Positions 44,503-57,240 of a stretch of 64,000 nt of DNA are shown piece after piece. How positions within the stretch are numbered: the stretch's first letter is position 1; every line of letters begins with the position of its first letter. Both the position numbers and the translations under genes were made by a program. This stretch comes from Penicillus capitatus (Eukaryota; Chlorophyta), in contig OZ287708.1 in NCBI GenBank assembly GCA_965649825.1, positions 682,001 through 746,000 on the forward strand. Reading direction: 5' to 3'. The notes under the pieces were generated by a model. It did not search any database, was not told the origin of the DNA, and was given only the letters and a program-made list of their open reading frames with translations.

Positions 44503-47500
44503 ATGGACATCTATGTACCGAATCTCGAGTATTTTGCAAGAAAGGGATGCGGAGGACGATTGAGGAAGTTAACAGAGGCAATGCCGGCTTCATATCGGCT
44601 TAGAGAGCTCGTGGCTTTCTGGAGAGCGTTCAGCTTCATTCTCGACAGAAACTGGAAGGAGGCGGGCAGACGTTCCGTCATTTTGGCGATATCCGAAGGT
44701 GTTTGTGATACACCAGGCTTATCTGGCTTTTGAAGATCTACCGACCACAGCCGAAACGCGGTCTGCAACAGTAGCGGCAATGTTGCTGTGTGGCGGAAAG
44801 GCAGAAAGGGCGGATGACGAAACTGCTCGAGATCTCGCTCATCGCTTGCATGTCTCGCCCTCGTTTCTCTAAGTGTTAGACGAAAGCGGGTTTCTCTTTT
44901 AGTTGGAGCGAGACGCATTGAGTGTACCGGGAAGAATTCTCTTAGCGAAATTCTATTGGTTCTCTGGACAGCACGACAATGCTCGTGTCGTTGTAGGCGA
45001 CGCAGCCGAAGAAGACAGCAGTTATCTTTCGCTGAAGGGTACGCGTCTGCTCGTGCGGCACGTTTGAATTATCGCCGTGCTCGAAGGATCGATTCTTCTG
45101 TGGGAATTAGAGGAAGCGTGTGGGGATCGTCGAGCATTGGAAAAGGCAAGACAGGCAATCGCTGCATTCGACACCGCATTCCATAGAGATCCTTCAGATC
45201 CTGAGGTCTGCATGCAACAACGCCCTTTTTAGGTTCACTCTCCTGCAGGTACTACTAGGCAGAAGCAAGGCACATAGGTACGGGCAAAACTTGAATATAT
45301 CTTTGGAACTGAATGAAGAGGTATTAGAGCGCACAGGATTTCTGGTAGATAACCCCCTCACCGAAACGTGGTCATGGTGCAGATATGCTCACGTTTCAGT
45401 GATCTCTATGAAGCCAGGATCGAGTACATGTGGTGTCTCATAGCCCTTCGTCGTTGGAAAGATGTCATCGATTATATCACACACTTCTTCCTTGAAGATG
45501 AAGAGGGACCGCTCTACATCGAGGGCCTCATTGTCAAAGGTGAGTCGACTTTGAGATACTGAGACGTGATGCTGGAATGAATAATATCTTTTCAGGTCTG
45601 TACGAAGTAATCTTCTGTGCAAACAATCAGGCTGCTTGCCAAACCATCCAATCTCTTGTGGCGGTTTTAACACGCCAAGAACCGAATTGCGCATCCCTCT
45701 GGAGAAGAATCGTGCGGCCGTTCATTTCAGGAATGCCTTTAAGGAACGCTGGTGTTGTTAGACACGTGTCTTCTGCAGTGTGTCAGGAAATAGCGAAGAA
45801 CTGATGCATGCTCTTATACATGTCAGCAATGCAGCTCTCAGGCTCGTTCCAGAAGAAGATAGAATCTTGAATGCATGATTCTGTACAGATGATCGGTCCA
45901 TTGTGCGAAGCTCATGTTCTGTAGGAAATAGAATTGGCAAAACTGCTTCTCTATGTCGGGCGTTCCAAAGAGGCAATCAGTGTCCTGCAGAAGATTCCCG
46001 ATAACAATCTCCCGGATCATGTTGAGACGGAACGATTGTGTGTCCTTATCGAACTTCATGCGATCATTGGAAACCGTGAGGAAGCTGAGCTGCACACGGA
46101 TGTCTTGACAGAAAAGACCAGCAACAATAGCTTCGATTTGAACCTTCTTCCGCACCTCAAAGCACTCCTCGATGTGAGCACAGAGCAAGATCCAGCGCAA
46201 GTGACAAAGGAACTTTCTATGAGCGAGCACCGTTAGCTGTGGTGTCTACAGATGACGAGAAGTTTGGAAAATGCGTTTCGGACAACAACGCAGTGTCTGA
46301 CCGGAGCCGTCGTTCACGAGACTTGCTTAATGGAGGCAAACATGACACGACTCTTGATGTTGATTCGGGCAGTTCTTGAAAGAGTGATCGGCGTTGAACC
46401 TCATAGTATCCTGGATCCGCCATCTCCGCTCCTCGAAAAAACTGTACGGTGCGATTAAATCCGGCAAAAATGCGTTCTAGATTAGGGAGCTCCATTGGCA
46501 GGGCCTTGCAAAATTGTCTTTGTGTTTTTCCGGGGCACTTCGAGCTGCAATACACACTTGCAGTGGCATATTTCATCGGCAGAGATTTCGAGATGGCCTT
46601 GGATACCCTCCTGGATATCGATTATCTACATCACACAGTCCCCTGGACGCATTTTTTTAGAGCAGCGATTTACTACGAGATGCACAAGTCAAACAATTCT
46701 CCACAGGACAGGGCATCTTTCTTCAACAAGATGAAGGGAGCGATGGGATCGGCAGTTGCCATGGACTGCGGTATTCAAAACTCCCTTCCATTTCTTGTCT
46801 TCGAGGCGAAATGTCGTATCCTGGAAAACGACTTTTTAGCGGCTGAAGAGGTACATCAACTGCGAAATTCGGTGCACATGCATGTGAAGATGCCCCGTGG
46901 TTCTGGAACTAGATTCTTGAGTCACTGGTCCGGCAAGAGCCAGGAAGCAGCAAAGTGCAAAAATTACCTGCCATAGTGCTTTACAACAAGCTCGACGCAC
47001 ACCTGCTTCTCATAGATGTACTCTCAAGGCTCGACAAGCGAGACAGTCTGCTCGAAGTAAGCGAGTGATCTTTCTGTATCCTCTTCTGATATGTGGCCGA
47101 GAAGACGCTGAGACTGGCACGTCAGCAGATACTATATCTATCGGACCGTGTGAAAGTACGTATAGTAGAAATAGAGCTGGAAAAGACTGTAGGACACAAA
47201 ATGCCGAGAGAGGAGAACAGTGATATCGATTCGATTGTGATCCGAGCGAGAGTTGCTCTGGCACTGTATATCCGGGAAGGGAACACACGTGCACTGGTCG
47301 AATCCATTTCGGAGATTGCAGTGAGCAGGCACCGCGATCGGAGACTCCGTCATGCATTGCGCTTTAGGCACACCATCCCTGTTACGAAACGCAGTCTATC
47401 CTCGGAAATTGCCTGGAAATGCTGTTCGACTTTGAAGGCGCCATCGAGGCAGTTCGAAGAGGATTGGAGTTTAAACCAAAGGACATTCGGCTGCTGAAGA

Positions 47501-49510
47501 AAATGGCAGAGTTACATGCCACTGTTCACCAGTTCGAAGTCTGTCTTCATCTGCCTTGTAGCCGGCCCATCTATCATAAGGTCTGCAGGATGTGGTTGGA
47601 TTCTGCAACAAACTGTGTAAGTATGCCTCGGAGAATACTCGACTGCACGTGGAACTGGGTGCACTCTGTCTTCGTAACGGACAGTTTCGGCAGGCTATCG
47701 ATATTCTGAATCGGACGAAGATCAAGGCTGCACTGCCGAGTCAAAGATCTTTAAACATCGACAGGCTCGTTCGTTCACGTGTGCCACTGATTTTCAAACA
47801 CTTCTTTCCGTCCAGATTGGTATTCCTCTCTGAAGCTTACGGCGAATCCGGGGACCACGATGGAGGACTGACAGCAATGGAAGACGGCATCCGACTGCAG
47901 GAAGAGCTGCTGACGGACATCTGTAGCCGCCTCATCGCCATCCCTGAAATCGTTACCCAGCAGAGGATGAAGACGGCCCAATTGCTGACGAGTTTTGGGC
48001 ACCGTTGTAGGAAAAACCGAAGATTGGAAGAGGTAACAGATGAGAGCTGCTTGAGGCATTCAATGACGTTCCACAAAAGGCGAAAGGCCTTTACAGGCGA
48101 GCCGTAGCGAGCTGTGAGATGAGTATACAAGCACGAGAATGTTTGGTCGATATGCTCCTTCTCGATGGAAACATCAAAGAAGCGGAGCAACAGGTCGAGA
48201 GTATACCCAAGTTGCAATTCGAAAGCAAAGAGGCCTGTTTTCTGAATGCTTACATCTTGTTACACAAAGTACTTCAAGCCATCCTGAGTAGTTGAAGCGA
48301 TTTAGAAGCTAGGGTCGATATCCGGATGCCATCGATGCTTTAAAGGTGTTACTGAAGAAATTCCCTCGGTGTCCAGATGCCATCGAGCTGATGATTCGTG
48401 TTCTTCGCCTCTCTGGCCGTTCTGGAGAAATGGAGCCGTATGCGGATACGTTACTGCGTGATTCGCCTGAATGGGCCTTTTGCTCTGGTCTCCGTGAGAG
48501 ATACAAGGGCAACAAGTTGTCAGCACTTCGTCTCTTTGCGCGAGCAAAGGAAGATGAGAAGCTGCGCGAATCCGCCATTTTTGAAATGGTCGAGCTGGTA
48601 TTGGATATGGACTGTCTGTGGCGTCTCTGGAAGAATTGTGCTGGCGATCGCGATGAAGAGAGAAGGCAGAAAGCGGCTCGTGTGCTTCTCGATCAAGTAA
48701 AATCGACAAAACTCCGTCCGCTGCTAGCATTGCCAATCAGATCGTCCATACAGAGGACTCTAGCATTCGCTATATCGTTCTCAGTAGCTACACACAGATG
48801 CTGACGCCTTCTGAAGCACAGAACGCCACATCAACGCTATCGAGCCTGTCGAAGGACAAAGATGTACCCAAGGCTCCAGTTCTTCTGGCTCTAGCTATTG
48901 GCTACCAGCGGATGGGAGACGCGCACAGGGCCAAACACGAGCTGAGAAAACTGCAGGTGAAGATCGGCCTGATCGGCAAGTATCGCACCGGACTATCTTT
49001 AGAGACTGCGATTCAACTACGCCTATCGCAGCGATTTTGAGAGAGCATCTGTGCTCCTTGCTCTGCATGGAGTGAGAGAAGGTGACGCCTGGAGAAGTGC
49101 GATCCTACTGAATAACAGCTTCGACGCTGCGGACAGGAAAACTCGAACAAGCTCGAAGCCTGTGCGAAAAAGCTCTTCAATTAAACAGCTCATGCGCACC
49201 GGCATTTGAGACATTGGGAAGGATAGCAGAGAATCAGAGATCCTTTGGCGAGGCAGCAGATCGTTACTCGACAGCCTGGAGGTGTGTCGTCTGGGTCCAC
49301 AGGATGAAGGTCAAAAGTGACAGCGGTGTGTTTGGTAGACTGTCTGGCAACGACACCCCTGCATACGGCCACAATCTCGTGCACTGCCTCATTCAGGCAG
49401 GGGAGTGTGCGAGTGCTATCGATGTCTGCTCACGTCTTACGCACGGCACTGAACACTATGCACTTTTGAGAGACATGATGATTAAAGCGACCGACGGCCT
49501 TAGGGGTTGA
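44503..49510 (+). CDS. IFT139: Intraflagellar transport protein 139 (TTC21B-like), IFT-A subunit
   Basis: More than fifteen short exons encode TPR repeats along 5 kb. The N-terminus MDIYVPNLEYFARKGCGGRL, then YRLRELVAFWRAFSFILDRN fits the start of TTC21 proteins. Internal blocks: DIYLKH-region equivalents, ALDTLLDIDYLHHTVPWTHF, LGALCLRNGQFRQAIDILNR, DALKVLLKKFPRCPDAIELM, RVLRLSGRSGEMEPYADTLL, GLRERYKGNKLSALRLFARA, VLLALAIGYQRMGDAHRAKH. The C-terminus NLVHCLIQAGECASAIDVCS ... LLRDMMIKATDGLRG aligns with the human TTC21B end (A..YL....Y..SIDICH......). IFT-A drives retrograde transport in cilia, so this organism almost certainly builds flagella at some stage. Exon borders not individually fixed. 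Confidence 0.85.
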
Positions 49511-49914
49511 GAGAAGAAAATCAAAGGACAAAGTGGTGTTCAAGTAGAGATAGAAACTTTGCCTTTGACTCTAACGATCGTATCGGACTCTGGGATCTGT
49601 CCATCACATCACTACTTTGAAAGAGCATACTGATTTTAATCGCAAGGCTTTTTGAATTGCGGACTCATTCTGCTTATCCCGAGGATCGTAGAGAAGATTA
49701 GGTATCTTCACGTTCTGTGCAGATAAACAATCGGTTGCTCAGTGAGAATAATTCCCGTACACGAAGCTCTTCATCTCTTGCAAGCACGATGACCGATCCT
49801 TCCTCAGAAAGTTGCCTGCACTGGCTGGATCACAATACAATTAAAGAAGACGACAGGGCTTACTGTGATGGTTCATGACTGCGGCCTCTTACCAGCAAAA
49901 CGACAGGTAAGAAG
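49511..49914. other. Intergenic, no supported gene
   Basis: About 400 bp of AT-richer DNA between the IFT139 stop and the first repeat units. Nothing recognised. Confidence 0.4.
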
Positions 49915-52590
49915 ACAGCCGCCTCGCATCCATAGCAAGACGGCAGGTAAAACGACTGCAGCGTCCAGGCAGTAGGGCAGCAGGTAAGGCGAGCGCCGCC
50001 ACGCATCCACGGCGAGGCAGCAGTCAAGACGACTTCGCCAGGCTTAGAAGTCGCAGGTAATGCGACAGCCGCCTCGCATCCACGGCGAGGCGGCAGGTAT
50101 GACGGGTTCGGCCTCAGATCAACTCCAACCCGACAGATAAGGCGACTTCGTCTTCCGGGCTTAGAAGTCGCAGGTAATGCGACAGCCGCCTCGCATCCAC
50201 GACGAGGCAGCAGGTAAGACGACTTCGTCTTCCGGGCTTAGAAGTCGCAGGTAATGCGACAGCCGCCTCGCATCCACGACGAGGCAGCAGGTAAGACGAC
50301 TTCGCCAGGCTTAGAAGTCGCAGGTAATGCGACAGCCGCCTCGCATACACGACGAGGCAGCAGGTAAGACGACTTCGCTAGGCTTCAAGGTCGCAGATGG
50401 TGCGACAGCCGCCTCGCATACACGACGAGGCAGCAGGTAAGACGACTTCGCTAGGCTTCAAGGTCGCAGATGGTGCGACAGCCGCCTCGCATCTGCGGCG
50501 AGGCGGCAGGTAGGTCGACTTCGGCCTCCGGCATCCAAGTCGCAGGAAGGCGACAGCCGCCTCGCATCCACGACGAGGCGGCAGGTGGATCGGCTTCGGG
50601 CAGCAGGTCGCAGGAAGGCGACAGCCGCCTCGCATCCACGACGAGGCAGCAGGTAAGACGACTTCGCCAGGCTTAGAAGTCGCAGGTAATGCGACAGCCG
50701 CCTCGCATCCACGGCGAGGCGGCGGGTAAGACGACTTCGCCAGGCTTCAAGGTCGCAGATAGTGCGACAGCCGCCTCGCATCCACGGCGAGGCGGCAGGT
50801 AAGACGACTTCGGCATCCAGCTCGCAGGTAAGAAGAGAGCCGCCTCGCATCCACAACGAGGCAGCAGGTAGATCGGCTTCATCCTCTGGGCGGCAGACGG
50901 CAGGTAGGTAGGCAGGTAGGTAGGTAGACAGCCGCCTCGCATCTACGACAAGGCGGCAAGTAGGACGACTGCGGCATCTAGACGTAAAGGTCGCAGGTGT
51001 ATCGATAGCCGCCTTGCATCCAGGGCGAGACAGCAGGTATGACGACTGCAACCCCGATCGGCGAGGCCGCAGTTTTAGCGACAGTCGCCTCGCATCATCC
51101 TTTGTAAGGCGGCAGGTAGGTCGATAGACGCCTCCGATGATCGTCAAAGCGGCAAGTTTGCCGACAGCCGCCTCGTATCCACGGGGAGGCGGCAAGTAGG
51201 TTGACAGCTGCCTCACATTCACGACGAGGCAGCAGGTAAGACGACTTCGGCCTCTGGGCATCCAGGTCGCAGGTGGTGCGACAGCCGCCTCGCATCCGCG
51301 GCAAGGCGGCAGGTAGAGCGACTGCGGCCTCCGGGCTTCGACGTCGCAGGAAGTGCGACAGCCGCCTCGCATCCGCGGCAAGGCGGCAGGTAGATCGACA
51401 TAGGCCTCCGGGCTTAAAGATCGCACGCAGGCAGTGCGACAGCCGCCTTGCATCCACGGCAAGGCGGCGAGTAAGATGACTGCAGCGTTCAGGCAGCAAG
51501 CAGAGCAGCAGGTTAGGCGGCGGCTGCCTTGCATTCACAGCAAGGCAGCAAGTAGGTCCACTGCGGCCTTCGGGCTTCCCAGGTCGCAGGTAGGTCGACC
51601 GCCGCTTTACATTCGCAGCAAGGCGGCCAGTAGACGACAGGCTCCTCGTATTCTCGACGAGGCGGCAGGTAAGTCAGTTGCAGCGTCCAGGCAGTAGGGC
51701 GACAGGTAAGGCGACCTCCGCCTCGCATCCAGGGCGAGGCGGCAGGTAGATCGACTTCGGCATCCAGGTCGCAGTCAGCGCGACAGCCGCCTCGCATATC
51801 CGGCGAGGCGGGGCGTAAGACGACTGCTGCATCCAGGCAGTAGAGCAGCAGGTAAGGCGACCGCCGCCTCACATTCACGGCGTGGCGGCAAGTAGGACGA
51901 CTGCGGCATCTAGACGTAAAGGTCGCAGGTGGATCGATAGCCGCCTTGCATCCAGGGCGAGACAGCAGGTATGACGACTGCGACCCCGATCAGCGAGGCC
52001 GCAGTTTTAGCGACAGCAGCCTTGCATCCACGGCGAGGCGGCAAGAGAGTCTTCGTCCTCCAGGCGGCAGATATGTAGACAGCCTCCTCGCATCCACGGC
52101 AAGGCGATAGGTAGACAGACTTCGGCCTCCAGGCAGCACGGCAGAGGGAAAAATGACTGCGGTCTTCTGGTGACAAAACGGCAGGTAGATCGGCAGTCGC
52201 CCCGCATACACGGGCGAGGCAGCAGATATGACGACTACGGCCTCAGATCAACTCCAAGTCGGCGGGTAGATTGACTTCGGGATCCGGGCATCCAGGTCGC
52301 AGGTAGTGCGACAGCCGCCTTGCATCCACGACGAGGCGGCGAGTCAGACGACTCCGACCTTCGGCCATCCAGGTCGCAGACTGTTCGACAGCCGCCTCGC
52401 ATCCACGGCAAGGCGGCAAGTAGACGACTGCCGCCTCGTATCCTCGACGAGGCGGCAGGTAGGTCGACAGAGTCCTCCGGTCTTCAATGTCGCAGGTAGA
52501 GCATCCGCCGCCTCGCATACACGGCGAGGCAGCAGGTAAGTCGATAGACGCCTCCAGTAATCTCCAAGAAGTCGGCAGGTGGAAAGAGCT
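49915..52590. repeat. Tandem hairpin-repeat array, copy A
   Basis: Units of about 73-90 nt, exactly 77 nt in the most regular stretch (50144-50297, two consecutive copies). Each unit has a 27-nt hairpin, GCCGCCTCGC / 7-nt loop ATCCACG / GCGAGGCGGC (for example 50697-50723), then (G)CAGGTAAGACGACTTCGG..., and usually a second small hairpin GTCGCA / 5 nt / TGCGAC (50168-50184). Spacer length varies and units are diverged. Stem variants keep pairing (see findings). The minus strand is free of stops for long distances in several frames. No gene identified; function unknown. Confidence 0.9.
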
Positions 52591-52779
52591 GCAGCTTCCA
52601 GTCAGTACGGCAGCATGTAGAGAGACTCTGCAGCTTTCGATGAGCAGACGGCATGTTAGGATACTCCAGTCTTGAGGCGGTAAGACAAGCAGGTAGGACA
52701 CGACAGCTCCGCACAGGAAGATCGACAGGTGGCATCCTCTGGACAGCAGAAAGCAGGTAAGACACGGCAGCCTCCGTGC
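52545..52779. repeat. Array-flanking segment, first copy (truncated by gap)
   Basis: Closely matches 57234-57540 except for an internal difference of about 60 bp (present only in the second copy) and scattered substitutions. It ends at the N gap. Confidence 0.85.
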
Positions 52780-52879
52780 NNNNNNNNNNNNNNNNNNNNN
52801 NNNNNNNNNNNNNNNNNNNNNNNNNNNNNNNNNNNNNNNNNNNNNNNNNNNNNNNNNNNNNNNNNNNNNNNNNNNNNNN
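52780..52879. other. Assembly gap, 100 N
   Basis: Exactly 100 unknown bases, the usual placeholder for a gap of unknown size, placed inside a repeat-rich region. Confidence 0.99.
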
Positions 52880-53790
52880 ACTCACTCATCAGGCGGCAGA
52901 ATGAGCTTAAGCCCAGTACCGCAAGGTGCACTGCGCAGACAGTTCGAAGAGGAGATCGTTCGTCTGGCGCACCTCTCTTTAGAGCACGTCGCCTGCTGTA
53001 GACGACAAGCAACGACCCTCTGTTTTGCGACGGGCGATCGTTCTGTCGGCCGTTCTAAGTGACACCCTGCCGTTTCGAATCGACTGGCAAGCTGAAGGGG
53101 CGACCTACAGCCGCTCAAGAGTTCGGCACACCGCCGGGGCCCTTGTCTCTCGCTCCCCCGGAACAACTTCGTCGACGCAGCCACCACTAATCTGTTCTCA
53201 TCACCAGCACACCTGCGGAATCTCAGGCGCTGCGAGGACACCCGTCACTGGAGTGCTTGCCTCTCGACAGAAGCGCAACACCGTAGTGTTACATACAGGG
53301 GCAGCAGCGCGACTCACGAGATCCTCGCCAGATGTCCATCCACGGTCCTGCGGCACGACGCGCTTGCTGCGCTTCGGAACCTGAGTCGACGGCGTCTGCT
53401 CCAGTAGTCGCCGTGTTCGTCTGTCAGCAAAGGCAACTGCAGCGAAGAGATCAGTGAATGCCAGAAATCTTCGGCCAAGCAAATAGCGACGAGCTTGACG
53501 ATGGCATGCGTTCTGCAGAACCGACTACAATATTCGAAAAGGGTCGAGGATATAGCGATCGGTCGTCGAATAGTAACCCGCACGCGATGAATGTAATAGA
53601 AACAGATTTCAACTGTTGACAGCGCATGTAGAAAGGTCATTCTTTACTTTAAAAAAGTGCGATGTCGAGCGAAACATTGATAGAACGGTAGTACGCGAAG
53701 GATAAGATGCACCTCGCAACAAAGCCAGCAGAGAAAGGGTAAGAAATTGCAACTTCACGAATAGAGAACTTGCGGTCGGCGACTTCGGTC
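52880..53790. other. Unique segment between the two arrays, no supported gene
   Basis: ORFs up to 119 codons on both strands, none with a recognisable domain. Probably not contiguous with the sequence left of the gap. Confidence 0.4.
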
Positions 53791-56700
53791 TCCAATGATC
53801 GTCAACGCGGCAAGTAGACGACCGCCGCCTTGCATCCACGGCAAGGCGGCAAATAGACGACAGCCCCCTCGTATCCTCGACGAGGTGCAGGTAAGTCAGC
53901 TGCAGCGTCCAGGCAGTAGGACGACATGTAAGGCGACCGCCGCCTCACATCCACAGCGAGGCGACAAGTAGACGACAGCCGCTTCCAATGAACTCCAGGC
54001 CGATAGATAAGACCACTTCGGCCTCCGGGCTTTAAGGTCGTAGGCTGTGCGACAGCCGCCTCGCATCCACGACGAAGCGGCAAGTAAGACGACTTCGGCT
54101 TCAATGCAGCAAATAAGACGAGAGCCGCCTCGCATCCAAGGCAAGGCGACAGGTAGATCGACTTCGGCCTCCGGTCTTCAATGTCGCAGGCAGTGCGACA
54201 GCAGTCTCGCATCCACGGCAAGGCGGCAAGTAGACGATAGCCGCCTCGTATCCTCGACGAGGCGGCGAGTAAGATGACTTCGGCCTCTGATCAACTCCAG
54301 GCCGACAGGTAAGAAGACCGCCGCCTTGCATCGACGGCAAGGCGGCGAGTAAGACGACTGCAGCGTTCAAGCAGCAGAGCAGCAGGTAAGACGAGAGCCG
54401 CCTCGCATTCATGACGAGGCAGCAAGTAGGTCCACTGCGGCCTTCAGTGATCTCTAGGTCAAGGCAGCAAGTAAAACGACTTCGGCATCCGGGCTTCAAC
54501 GTCGCAGGAAGTGCGACAGCCGCCTCGCATCTACGGCGAGGCGGCAGGTAGGTCGACTGCGGCATTCAGGCTGTAGAGCAGCAGGTAAGGCGGCCGCCGC
54601 CTTGCATCCACGGCAAGGCAGCAAGTAGACGACTGCCGCCTCCAATGAACTCCAGGTAATGACGGCAAGTTTGCCGACAGCCGCCTCGCATACATGACGA
54701 GGCAGCAGGTAGGACGACTTTGGTCTCCGGGCTTGAACGTCGCAGGAAGTGCGACGGCCGCCTCGTATCTACGGCGAGGCAGCAGGTAAGATGACTTCGG
54801 CATCCAAGTCGCAGGTAAGGCGACAGCCGCCTCGCATCCACGGCGAGGCGGCAAGTTTGCCGATATCCGCCATGCATCCACGGCAAGCGGCGAGTAAGAC
54901 GACAGCGACATCCAGGTCGCAGGTGGGACGACAGCGGCCTCCTGTTGTTTCCACGGAGGCAGGTCTCGCGAATGCCGCCTCGCATCCACGGGCGAGGCAG
55001 CAAATAGGCGACTGTCGCCTCCAATGATCTCAGCGGCGAGGCGGCAGGTAAAACGACAGCCGCCCCGAATACACGGCAAGGCGGCAGATGTGATGAGTTC
55101 GTCTCCGAGCATCCAGGTCGCCGGGATGGCGACAGCCGCCTCGCATCCACGGCGAGGCGGCAAGTTAGACGACATCCGCCTCCAGTTGTCTTGAGGAGGC
55201 AGGCATGACGACCGCAGCATCCGGGCATCGAGGCAGAAGGTATGACGAATGCCGCCTCGCTTCTACGGCGAAGCGGCAAGCATGTCCACTGCCGCCTCCA
55301 ATGATCGTCAATGCGGCAGGTACAACGACTTCGGTCTCCGGGCTTCCAGGTCGCAGGAAGGCAACAGCCGCCGTGCATCCACGGCGAGACAGCAAGTTGC
55401 TCGACTTCTTCCGCAGATCAACTCCAGGCCGACAGGTAAGGAGACCGCCGCCTTGCATCGACGGCAAGGCGGCAAGTAGACGACTGCCGCCTCACATCCT
55501 CAACGAGGCGGCAGGTAGGTCGACTGCGGCCTCCAGGCAGTAGAGCAGCAGGTAAGGAAGCCGCCGCCTCGCATTCACAACAAGGCAGCTAGTTGGTCCA
55601 CTGCGGGCTTCAATGAACTCCGGGCCGATAGATAAGGCGACTTCTTCTTCCGGGCTTCATTGTCGCAGGTAGTGCGACAGCCGCCTCGCGTCCACGGCGA
55701 GGCGGCAAGTAGGTCCACTGCAGCCTCCAGTTGTCTTCAATGAGGCAAGTATAGCGTCAGCCGCCTCGCATTCACAGCAAGGCAGCTAGTTGGTCCACTG
55801 CGGCATTCGGTGATCTCCAGGTCAAAGCGGCAAGTTTGCCGACAGCCGCATCGTATCCTGGACGAGGCAGCAGGTAAGAAGTCTTCGGCCTCCGGTCTTC
55901 AAGGTCGCAGGCTGTGCGACAGCCGCCTCGCAGCTATGGCGAGACAGCAGGTAAGACCACTTCGCCCTCCGGTCATCCAGGTCACAGGCAAGACGACCGC
56001 CGCCTCGCATCCACGGCAAGGCGGCAGGTAGATCGACTGCGGCATCTAGGCTGTAGAGCAGCAGGAAGACGACTCCGACCTCAGATCAACTCCAGCTCGC
56101 AGGTTTGCCGACAGCTGCCTCGCATCCACAGCGAGGCAGCACTTAAGTCGACAGAGTCCTCCAGTAGTCTTTAGGACGACAGGTAAGGCGACTGCCGCAT
56201 TGCATCCACAGCGAGGCGGCAGGTAGATCGACTTCGGCCTCCTGTCTTCAATGTGGCAGGTAGGTCGACAGACTCCTCAAGGAGTCTTCAGGACGACAGG
56301 TAAGGCGACCGCCACCTCGCATCTCCGGCGAGGTGGCATTTAGGTCGACAGAGTCCACCAGTTCGCAGGTTTGCCGAAAGCCGCCTCGCATCCACGGCGA
56401 GACGGCGAGTAAGACGACTCCGACGTCTAGGCTTCCAGGTCAAGGCGGCAAGTAGGCGACTGCCGTCTCCAATGATCGTCAACGCAGCAGGTAAGGCGAC
56501 AGCCGCCTCGCATCCACGACGAGGCAGCGGGTATGACGACTACGGCATCCAGGTCGCAGCCTATGCGACAGCCGCCTCGCATCCAAGGCAAGGCGGCAAG
56601 TTGACGACAGCCGCCTCGTATTCTCGACGAGGCAACAGGTAAGACGACTTCGGCTTTTGTTCTTAGAAGTCGCAGGTTGTGCGACAGCCGCCTCGCATCC

Positions 56701-57240
56701 ACGGCGAGGCGGCAGGTATGACGACTTCGGTCTCCGGGCTTCCCAGGTCGCAGGTAGGTCGACCGCCGCCTCGTATCCACGGCAAGGCGGCAAGTAGGAC
56801 GACTGCGGCCTTCGGTGATCTCCAGCCAAGGCGGCAAGTAGGACGACTGCGGCCTTCGGTGATCTCCAGCCAAGGCGGCAAGTAGGTCGACTGCGCCATC
56901 CAGGAAGTAGATCAGCAAGTAGGTTGACAGCCGCCTCGCATCCACGGCGAGGCGGCAAGTAGGTTGACTGCTGCCTCACATTCACGACGTGGCGGCAGGT
57001 AAAACGACTTCGGCATCCGTGTCGCAGATAGTGCGACAGCCGCCTCGCATATCCGGCGAGGCGGGGCGTAAGACGACTGCTGCATCCAGGCAGTAGAGCA
57101 GCAGGTAAGGCGACCGCCGCCTCGCATCTATGGCGAGGCAGCAGGTAAGACCACTTCGCCCTCCGGTCATCCAGGTCGCAGGTTAGGCGACCGCCGCCTC
57201 GCATCCACGGCGAGGCGGCAGGTAAGTCTATAGACGCCTC
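53790..57240. repeat. Tandem hairpin-repeat array, copy B
   Basis: Same unit family as the array at 49915-52590 but more heterogeneous, with larger segments duplicated in tandem (for example the about 47-nt segment at 56786-56832 repeated directly after itself). Hairpin variants with both arms changed together: 56114-56140 (GCTGCCTCGC / GCGAGGCAGC) and 56311-56337 (GCCACCTCGC / GCGAGGTGGC). Confidence 0.9.

Noticed and set aside
50458-51534. 358-codon minus ORF (and 56479-57774, 54566-55378) as a repeat protein
   Set aside because: All three minus frames are similarly open because the unit lacks stops; no frame is preferred, unit length is not a multiple of three, and no start or splice context supports translation.
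49915-57240. CRISPR array
   Set aside because: Repeats are diverged, spacers are themselves repeated and variable in length, and the DNA is eukaryotic with no cas genes.
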